Both the position numbers and the translations under genes were made by a program. A DNA stretch of 64,000 nucleotides from Rhodamnia argentea (Eukaryota > Streptophyta > Magnoliopsida > Myrtales > Myrtaceae), in the NCBI RefSeq assembly GCF_020921035.1, contig NC_063154.1, positions 2,852,001 through 2,916,000 on the forward strand. The letters are read 5' to 3'. The notes below the pieces were generated by a model. It had not been told where the DNA came from. It did no database searches and worked only from the letters and a program-made list of their open reading frames with translations. Positions 55,500 through 64,000 of the stretch are shown piece after piece. Position 1 is the stretch's first letter; every line of letters begins with the position of its first letter.

Positions 55500-57522
55500 T
55501 ATTCGATTTTCTTGTTAGACAATGTTAATCTGAATTGTAGTGTTGTCAAGTCAAATGAACTAATTATGAGAAGTTCACTGCGATTGCGATATATGTATAC
55601 AAGCTGATTTTTTTGGTCGAAGTATACAAGCTGATCGACCAGTTGGAACTGAGTCTGATGATCAATATTTGATCATGAAACTCACGCGAAACTAAAGCTC
55701 TATCACAGGAAAACAAGTGAAAGAGCTCTAGTCGCAAAATTTTAAAGGAAAAGGATGAAAAACAAGATCTACCGAGTATCTGAGGTTCGGAAAAGTCAGG
55801 ACAAACACTAGAACGGTAGACCTGGATACATATATGGCAAAGAACTGGAAGAGCATTGAGTTGGACAAATTACAGCCACCCAATAGACACCCATCAAACA
55901 ATTGAAATTGCAATGAAACCCGCGTCAAATGCCGATATCGGAAACACGATATGCACCTCAGAACTCACTATCAACCAGCCAAGCGCCAGTGACCATCTTC
56001 AATTGGACATATAGACAAGCACCTGAACGGCAATCAAGCGAAACCCACCGAAAGGAAAACTCACATCAGCTGCAGAAGCTCAATCGCCCATTCTGAAGCC
56101 GATCGAACTCTACCCAAGTGTTCTCATCGGTCTCGGTCACGGAGAAAGTCAAGCCATCGAAAAGATTCTCGCACCAATGAGACGCGGCCAGTCTGAACAT
56201 GTCTAAAGGCGAGCGGCGAGATTTCTCTTTTTTTTTTTTTAACCTTAGCGAGGTGGGTTGTTCATCGTACACCTTTTCCTGTGGAGGACCGAACCGTAAA
56301 GACAGTGTCTTTCCGACATCATATATACTCAGAGAGACAAAAAAAAAAAAAATCGAGTCTTGAAAATGTAAGCGAGGGGCTTCTTCGGATTGAGGTTATG
56401 CTTCAGTGATTTTGCGAGACTGCGCCCTAATTGGAATTTTGGGCCTCGCTCTGATCTGCAATTGAAATTCTTGATTTTTCTTTTTGAGGAAAATCTCAAC
56501 TACAAGCACAACTTTCATTCACATGTCACTGCATACGTTTCTTTTGCTACCAGGTTGCGACTCGAGCTTTTCTTCATTAGATTTCGAGTTGGAGTTCCTA
56601 TCAGCCACATTATTTATCGAAATGTCGAATTCCATACGGAAATGTTGCTATGACTCTCGCCCTTTTTGGTGTCCTTTGAAAGCAAAGGTGATTCGATTTT
56701 CACGAGTTCTAATCCTTGGCTTTCGGATGCGCACCGGTCGATTTTGGAAGTTGGACGTATAAAGTAGTGTGTGCAAATGAAACGGAAGAAGCGCATGTTG
56801 GTAGAATAGTCTTCTCAATCTCTTAACTTACGTGTTGTGCAATCAAAGTTGATGTGATTCATCACAAAGGAACAACAACGTAGCTACAAGAAGTGGGTAA
56901 TTAGTACATATCAAACATTCATGCTGACAATGGTGCAAATCCAACCAGCAACGAACATACTCGCCTTAAAAAAGAAACTAGGGTTCGACTCTTCTAGCCC
57001 TCATCGGTTGATTCCGTCCTAGATGTCGAGTCTTCGGCTGGTCTCGATCTGAGAGTGATTGCCGATTCGAGCCAAGTTCACTATGCATAACCTAAAAACT
57101 ATGTCGCTGCCCTTTCCAAATGTGGTATGTGCATGCGTATAGAGTCACAACCCTAGATATGGGACGAGGAGACGTTGTAGCGAAAGAGATAAAGGCAGTG
57201 TCTTTGGAAAGCTAATCTCTTCCAACGTCGCCTACCACATTCGAGCTTTCGTTAATACTCATTTTAAATTCCAAACTTAAAATAGAAAGAAACCGATCAA
57301 CCGGAGTACTTAATAGGAGACCAACAGTTGATAGACTCCAAACCACATCAAGGCATTCGATCGTATTGATGAACGGATCTCTTGTTCTGGTTCAATCTAG
57401 ATAACTACACATTAATTGAAGAATCCACTCCATTGATCAATCGAATTACGCTTCGTGATCGCACTAGTTAATAATCAAGGACAAAAACACGATCATATCG
57501 AATAAGAGGAATACAAATATTA
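55500..57522. other. 5' region of HESO1 and spacer
   Basis: About 56050-56250 probably holds the HESO1 5'-UTR exon (the coding start has an acceptor directly upstream), but I cannot fix its donor. 56280-57520 has no recognised gene or repeat. Confidence 0.35.
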
Positions 57523-58437
57523 GGGAAAATTGTGCAAAAAGTCATAGATCTATTGTGCGTATCAAATAAATTAAATATATGTATATATATAAATTTCCAC
57601 ACTAGTAATTTCAATTGTGCCAATTTTGTCCTAAAATTTTTGACAACTTCTCAATTCGGTCTTGAACCTTTTAATTGTATCAATTTAATCGTATATCATT
57701 TAATAACTTGTCTATTCAATTCCAAATATTTTAATAATTTGTTAACTTAGTCCTTCCGGGTTCCGGTCAATATTGGGCGAAAGTCATTAATATGGCGACA
57801 ACCGCCGCTCGCATGAACAATTTATTAAAAAAATTTAATATTTTTTATTCTTTTTCTTTTCTTTCTTTTTCTCTTTTCTTCTTCCTTTGGCCTATCGCTG
57901 GTTTTCAGCGATGGTCGACGACTAACCAAAGGTGAAGCCGGCGAGGGCAAACCTCGCCCGCACTTGGCCAAGTAGACAAGGTCAACCTAGCCCCGCCATT
58001 GGCGAGGCTTGACCCTCACGCAAGGCTGGCGAGACCACTAGCGAGGTCAACCTCGCCGGACCAACGAGGTGCTAGTGGCCGATCGTCTACCATAGCTAAT
58101 TCCTGGCAACCTACTAGAGGAAGAAGGAAACAGAAAAAGGAAGAAAAGAAAAAATACAAAAATTCAAAAAGTATATAGAGAATCATATAAATTAAATATA
58201 TGCACATATATATATAAATTTCCACGCTAGTAATTTCCACCTAAAGTTGTTGGAAGGACTAAATTGACAAATCGTTAAAAGATTTATGATTAAATTGGCA
58301 AATCATCAAAAGGTTTACTACTATACGATCGAATTGCGGGTTGTCAAAAAGTTTAGAACTAAATCGACACGATTAAAAAGTTTAGGACTAAATTGACCGT
58401 CGTGCAATGGACTTAGTACTTGGTGGACAGTTTTCCC
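57523..58437. mobile_element. TIR element with GC core, 915 bp
   Basis: The left end GGGAAAATTGTGCAAAAAGTC pairs imperfectly with the right (reversed GGGAAAACTGTCCACCAAGT). Both arms carry the TAGTAATTTC and TTTAGGACTAAATTG/CAATTTTGTCCTAAAA pattern. Even CATATATATATAAATTTCCAC-type phrases occur in both halves, here in direct orientation. The core 57895-58100 is GC-rich, with GAGG/CCTCGCC repeats. It is the same superfamily as 41473-42009. Clear target duplications are absent. Confidence 0.65.
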
Positions 58438-61400
58438 TAAAAAATTGAGCACCTCAGTTTCGTTTTAATCCTGAGCCTCCCGAAAATGCTAATGCTAATC
58501 ATTCCGTGGTATTGACAAAATTTTGAGCCCCTACTTGGGCCCAAAGAATTACGTCTAGGCCCGGCCCATTAGTCGGGCCTGACGGGCTTAGCTGGAACCA
58601 AGCCCAATTTGCTGTCTAAATTACTAAGTATCTCGACAAAATTATCAAAAAAACACCAGATCTTTTGATCTACACGGGGGACCAGAAAAATGTTTAGTTG
58701 ACAACTTGCTAGTAAGCTTTCCACTCTTAGAAGAAATTATCGACTTCATTTTTTTTTTATTGAAAATGACCAATATTTTTGGTCCGTTATTTGCATTTAT
58801 TATGTAACTTACCGACTTATCGGAGTTTACTAGCTATACATGAAACTACCAACACTAGTTTTAGCTCTTCACCGACTTTTCTCTGGATAAATTATCGACC
58901 AGTTTTGATTCGCTTACCAATTTCAATTAAGTTAACGAGCCCCATGCAAGTCACCAATGTTAATCTAGTTGTCTAGAGATTACCGGTGCTTACTTGATTG
59001 TCTGAAAATCACAAGTCTTAATCCGAATAGATTATGTTTACTTGATTCATTTGCCAACATTGATTAAGTAGCTCAAATAAGAGTCGGTAACTTCGAAAAA
59101 ACTGGAGGGAAAACAGACGAGTCGCTTTACTCAAAATTCATGCAAATAAAAATCGGTACGATATCTTGAAAAAGTTCGGTAATTTACAAACAGATTGATA
59201 AAAGCATTGGTTAAATATTCCTATGAACGAGTTTAGTAACTGACCAATAAGGAACAACGGAATTTTGCTGGAGAATGTGGACGGACGTCGAAAAGGACAT
59301 GGAGAAAAAGCTCAAATGAACTCTTGCATGCCAGAGAGGCAAATGGAATAAAAGAGGGATGGTAATTGCGATATGTGTGTCCTGGATTGGATGGTATGGC
59401 ATGTAGCAAAGAATCAGATGCTGATTCTTTTTTTGATGAATTGGGAAATGGTCGAAATGCTCTATTTTTTTCGCAAATCTCGCGGGATCGCTCAGATTTA
59501 TTCGCAAATCCTTGGCGGATTTTTTGTTATTATTGTTGTCGTTGTGCAGGTTCAAGGAAACAATTTTCTCTCGACAAGTGAAAGCTAAATTTTTTATCTT
59601 CCACGACGTCGTCGTAGTAACGATGTTATAGTCGTCTACCTCTTCCATAGGCCTCACATGATCGTAATCAATGCCTAGGGTGTTTCTTGAGGACATGAAT
59701 TGATGTGGGAGGCATTTAGGATTGGAATTGTGGAATTTGAATCTCTCCCTGCCTTGGCCTTCCAATTCCACATCTCTTGTCTAACAGTACTTATTCCTTC
59801 GTATGGTCTCTCTCTTGGCAGGGACGCTTGATGCCAGGGCATGTTATTTAGTGGTTCCTATTCGCAAGAAACCACTCGAGGGAAACCGAAAAGGGACAAC
59901 TCAATTCATAAAATATGGACGGCTTGATTTGAATAGACATACATTGCATGTATCCTTTGCGCATGCATGCATGCATGCATACGTACGTACGTACATACAT
60001 ACGCACCGCAATCTCATCCATCCGATCAGATCGAACCGATTTGTCTTGATTTATAACATTTCAAGTCGGGGCAAACTTGAACAATTGATCCTCCTTTTTT
60101 GGATTGACCCCATTATCTCGACTAAGGGGCAAGGGTGTCTCTAATCTAATTATTATAAGCTATTCTTTTACTCCGTGTTGATGATTATTATAAGCTTTTC
60201 TTTCACACTGGAGGGAACACTATGAATGCATATGATGCTTTTTGGACATCTAGCTTACAATTTGCCCCCTAGGAGAGAGGACTTGCAGTGGGGGATTTAG
60301 GCAACAAAACGTGATGGCAGGGTGGAAAAAGCAAGGTCCCGTCAGGGCAGCCAATTGTTAGGATTAAGTGCACAAAATAAAAAATAAATATGAAAAAGAT
60401 AAATTGAGAACAAAATTTATTTCAATTCACCATTAAATTGGGATTAGAGTAAAGATATCTCATCTCTCTATTATAATTTTCAATTATAAGAAAAAAATTA
60501 TATATAATAATTATTATTTATAAATTCAAACTCAAACTATCGATAAAATACGAATTCAAACTATAAAAATCGCCTGACGTTTAACAGAGTTGCGCCCTCG
60601 AGACTCCTGCCTATCACCGTACTTTTCTCTCCCGATAGGGAGCATGAAATTACATCCCCACATCAACCCCCTACCAACTACAGGGCACATGGCATCGGCA
60701 CTCCTCGAATCGATCGATGGCGGAGCAAAGAGGGGCAAGAAGGCAGATATTTTCTCGTTACCGATTCCATTACATGACACGATCGAAGGTCGGGTCAAAT
60801 CACACACTGTAGTGCCTTTGCCATAACCATGATTGTTGCCCCCCAAATTGCCAGCTAAGGACAACAAAAACAAACGCCCCTCCCCTTCCCTCGAAGGGCA
60901 TAAAAAAAAAAAAAAAAAACCTTCCCGACACGTTAATTTGACAACGCCGTGAGGGGGAGCGTGCTGGGGTCTTTTGCCCGAGGGGCGAAAATAAAGCGAC
61001 GGTCTCCCAACACCCGCCGGTCCCCATCGGTATCTCGAAACCACATCTTCACAGCTAGCACCGCGACGGCTACGAATCCAGCTCCCACACTCGAGACCCG
61101 ACACGGACGTGCCTACCTGTCCGTCGCTCCCTTGAAGCCCCCCCGCACTTCAGTCCGAAACGGTTGGCAAGAAAAATACGTATCCGACCGAACAAATTGC
61201 CGTACGCCTTCCGAACACGTTGGTCCCCGTATCTACTTATCGATCTAAAGTGTCGTAATGGCACTCTTCCTTGGAAAGGAAAGGAAAGAATACAAAATCC
61301 GCGAGTTCAATCTTTTAAGATTTTTTTTTTTACCCAAATAAAAAAATTTCTTTTTGAGATTTTGTTAATTTGCAGTCACGTGGTATTTTCCAAAATCCCT

Positions 61401-61936
61401 AATTTCCGCACGTATTGTAAGAAGTTTTTCTGAGAGGAATCTGAGAGAAAGGAGGGGCTGCTTAAGGATCATAACTCCTCAACATCAAGAACCACGACAC
61501 AGATAGCGATTTAGAGGCAGTACGGAACAATTGGAATAATCTTTGCTTTCGAGAGGATAAGAGAAATCCTAACCCACGAATCGCAGATTCCCTCGTCCTT
61601 ATCGCCGTCCCAAAGGCCCATCGAAGGGGCGGCGCAACCTTTCGCTCTCGACATGTTGCAATGCACCCGTCATACATCAATAACGAAAGCAGCGCACGAC
61701 ATGCAATTCGAGGTTAATTGGGTCTTTTTCACTCGGGTAATTGCCATTTTGTCATTCACCCAGATGTGGAAAAAACCAATTACATCCCCCCTAGTTTAGG
61801 AGTTTAATTACAATTTTGGAACAACTCGAAATCTTCTCTTTTTTGGGTCACTCCATGGTCGATCTACGATGCTGTAGTAAAATATCGGCACGGCCTAATT
61901 AAAGCAAAACGGAAAAGGAGCGCCGGGCCATTGTTG
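58438..61936. other. Intergenic region before the PP2C gene
   Basis: I find no supported gene. A - strand frame at 59771-59211 has no family motif, no matching codon pattern and poly-Asn from a simple repeat; I leave it uncalled. Another at 60556-61104 likewise looks spurious. A compound microsatellite is at 59959-60004. The last ~200 bp should be the PP2C 3' UTR. Confidence 0.4.
59959..60004. repeat. Compound tetranucleotide microsatellite
   Basis: (GCAT)n passes into (ACGT)n and then (ACAT)n. The first part contains overlapping CATGCATG (RY) motifs, probably by chance composition. Confidence 0.9.
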
Positions 61937-63463
61937 TTAGCGGTCTCTCTTCAAATCAACCACGACGACGCTCACATTGTCCGTGCTGTGCCTGGCCAGA
62001 GCCAACTTCGTCAGCAAAATCGAGGCATCAGAGCACGCCTTGTCCGAACTCTCCGCGTTGGCGCCCACCGCCAGGTCGGAGCCCGGCGATCGCGGCGGCG
62101 AGGGCGGCCTCTGCGCCCGCAGGCACATTCGGGCCACGCCGCATGCCGTGTCGTTTGAGACCACATCCCACAGCCCATCGCTCGCCAGGATCAGACACTC
62201 GTCCTCGGCCGTCCGATCCATTATCGTCACCTCCGGGTCGGGTATGACATACGGTTTCAAGTAGTTGTCGCCTGTCAGAGGGGGAAGCGATTTAAAAAAA
62301 AAAAAAACATTCCACACGTCAGCGACTCTAGGTTGAGCATACCACGTGGCCATCGACTACAGGGTTTGAGTAGCGGCGAGAGAATACTCACCGATGGCTC
62401 TCGACATGGCAAGAACTCCGAGAACACGCGCTCCGTCCCAGTAGATGACCCGGCCACCGGCGTTTTGGATCCGCTCCAGCTCGTCCGGTCGATCCGGCTG
62501 TCGTACATTAAACAAAAAGGAGGTTATTAATGCGTGTGAAATTCACGCGCCACCAGCAACAGCGTGAACCGTGAAGATACCTTATGATCGGATGAGAGGG
62601 GGATGGCGACGCCGTTGCGGCAGAGGACGGCACGCGAATCGCCGCAGTTGGCGACGATGATCTTGTCCGGCGTAACGATCGCGACGACGGCCGTCGATCC
62701 AACGGCATCGCAGTGCGGAGTTTGGAGCTCGCACCGGCAATTCGAGGTCTTGGCCACGTCGCTCCACTCCACCTCGTTGTCCATCCTGGCAAAGCTTCGC
62801 TCCATCGCCTCTTTCCACTGCACCGAGGACTCCTTGCATCTCCCGATCTCCTCCCTCACTATCTCGTGCAGCCGCTTCTTACACTTGATAGCAACCTGTA
62901 AAAACCCAAAGAACACTGAAATTAGCGCCGGATTCGCAGTGAAGTCTTCCAGGTTTTGGATATGTAAATTTTAAAAAGTTCCAGGGGGCAATTACATGAG
63001 AGCAACCATGGCCGTCGAAGACGCCGAAGAGATGCAATCCGTTAGGTTTCTGCCGACTTTCGCTGCAGAACGAAGGCGCGACGGAAACGGCGTCTTCCAT
63101 GTCCCTTCTACGGCCACAGACCGAAGTCAACCCGAACTTAGGGCACTCCTGCGGCTCAACTTGCACGTTCTCCCTCGAATTCAACGACCCATCCGTCCTC
63201 GCGACCTTGATGTCGGCCACCCCTTTCACTTTCTCCTCTTCGACCCTGGCCTTCCTCGGCTTGCGACCCTCGATTCCCTCGCTGGGCAATACCTCGATCC
63301 TATGCCTCTTGCGGCCGTTCTCCGAGAGAGGCGGCACGGCCCTGTCGGCGACGAACTTGAACGGCAGAGGGTCCAGGATCCGCAGCCTCGAGCCCCGGGA
63401 GCTCGGCTCCGCCGGAGCCGACGGCTCGCTCTCCCCGACCACGCCGCAGCAAATTCCAGCCAT
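61937..63463 (-). CDS. PP2CA: Clade A protein phosphatase 2C, ABA co-receptor (PP2CA/AHG3 type)
   Basis: Four exons: 63463-62996, 62895-62581, 62497-62392 and 62271-61937 (468, 315, 106, 335 nt; phases fit), 407 aa. The N-terminus [11 protein letters not shown] is typical of PP2CA. PP2C motifs appear in order: [51 protein letters not shown] and [10 protein letters not shown], with the metal-binding aspartates present. Trp281 in VIYWDGARV is the lock residue that contacts ABA-bound PYR/PYL receptors. The enzyme dephosphorylates and inhibits SnRK2 kinases in the nucleus and cytosol, keeping ABA signalling off. It ends directly after [10 protein letters not shown]. Confidence 0.95.
62342..62350. 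promoter_or_regulatory. G-box/ABRE (CCACGTGGC) in PP2CA intron 3
   Basis: A perfect palindromic CCACGTGG core followed by C lies within the intron between exons 3 and 4. It is the ABF/bZIP target type. Whether it acts as an intronic enhancer is inference. Confidence 0.6.
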
Positions 63464-64000
63464 GACAAGGATTATCTCACTCTTGATCGATCGAATAAAC
63501 GGAATCTCCTCGACTTTCGATCACGGCTTCAATCAAATCTTTAGCTCGTTCGCTCTTGAAGACGGAACGAAACCCTAGGAAATGAATAAAGAGAAGCAAC
63601 AGAAGCAAGTGAGGGGACAAAGAGATACGGAGAGATCTATTTTCAGCGAAATGGAGGACCCATAACAATGGAGGCTCTGGTGCGGCAACGAACCATTTTT
63701 GTAAGGGAGGAGAGAGAGAGAGAGAAAGAAGGGGTGTGTGGGACCCAGGTAGGCCTCGCCCCCTTAATATTTTCTTCTTCTTTTTTTTTTTTCACCTGGG
63801 GGCCACAGTGGGGAATGACGGGCAGGCTGCCCGCTCACCGCCCCGGGCAGGACCCGACACCTACAGTTGGCATGACGTCGAACCGCTGAATGCGAGATGG
63901 ACCAATCTCCTCCGTCCATATTCGCATCTCCTGACCCCGGAGGTCACAACGTGTGTGACTCAAATTTTTGCGTACGGATCGACGTGGCCCAATGAGCGCG
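63464..64000 (-). promoter_or_regulatory. PP2CA 5' UTR and promoter with ABRE-like motifs
   Basis: A GA-rich stretch is at 63709-63733. ACGTGT (63949-63954) and GACGTGGC (63981-63988) lie about 490-525 bp upstream of the ATG. Pairs of ABREs drive ABA induction of clade A PP2Cs in other plants; the window ends here. Confidence 0.5.

Noticed and set aside
59211-59771. 186-codon - strand frame; considered as a secreted peptide precursor because of DY...N motifs
   Set aside because: No signal peptide, the DY motifs do not match RGF/CLEL or CIF consensus, and a simple repeat gives poly-Asn. Not supported.
60556-61104. 182-codon - strand frame
   Set aside because: Poly-Phe from an A-run, no family motif; probably chance.
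1-64000. LTR retrotransposons, endogenous virus or Polinton-like sequences
   Set aside because: I looked for paired long terminal repeats, primer-binding sites and gag/pol-type motifs and recognised none.

Overview
The window is nuclear DNA from a flowering plant. The genes have spliced exons with GT/AG borders and belong to plant families (lectin and wall-associated receptor kinases, MATH-BTB proteins, a Golgi methyltransferase, a small-RNA uridylyltransferase, an ABA co-receptor phosphatase). They sit in AT-rich DNA full of small non-autonomous DNA transposons. Gene structure and content point to a woody eudicot. Myrtaceae (Eucalyptus and relatives) is my guess from the look of the repeats, and I cannot prove it. 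I recognise no LTR retroelement or virus-like element.

Layout. 0-13 kb is an L-type lectin receptor kinase (LecRK) cluster on the + strand. It holds two intact intronless genes (330-2315, 9824-11806), one damaged copy (3994-5975) that lacks its signal peptide and the catalytic lysine, and two lectin fragments (about 2395-2625, 12485-12997). A short piece of plastid atpB lies at about 6192-6346. 13.4-16.7 kb is a three-exon WAK-like receptor kinase on the - strand. 18.1-18.5 kb is a small conserved plant protein of the DUF7722 type.

19.6-42.6 kb is a tandem MATH-BTB (BPM) array on the - strand. One canonical copy (19616-21982) is followed by three apparently intact divergent copies (23065-24520, 29783-31215, 34846-36287), one internally deleted pseudogene (26940-27598) and one unit that kept only leader and upstream spacer (38845-42620). 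BPM proteins are CUL3 E3-ligase adaptors. The younger copies changed the residue after the conserved W-G-aromatic of the MATH substrate cleft and lost the basic C-terminal tail.

44.9-49.3 kb is a nine-exon PMT11-type methyltransferase (+). 50.7-55.3 kb is an eight-exon HESO1 uridylyltransferase (-). As I recall the Arabidopsis locus numbers, HESO1, PMT11 and BPM3 are consecutive (At2g39740-At2g39760), so 19-56 kb looks like conserved microsynteny with the BPM member amplified. 61.9-63.5 kb is a clade A PP2C (PP2CA/AHG3 type, -), with ABRE-like motifs upstream and a perfect G-box in an intron.

The clearest mobile-element events are a tRNA-type SINE nested in a MITE with duplicated target, a hAT-like MITE present in one of two duplicated BPM units with the empty site visible in the other, and a 438-bp MITE with perfect 9-bp target duplications.
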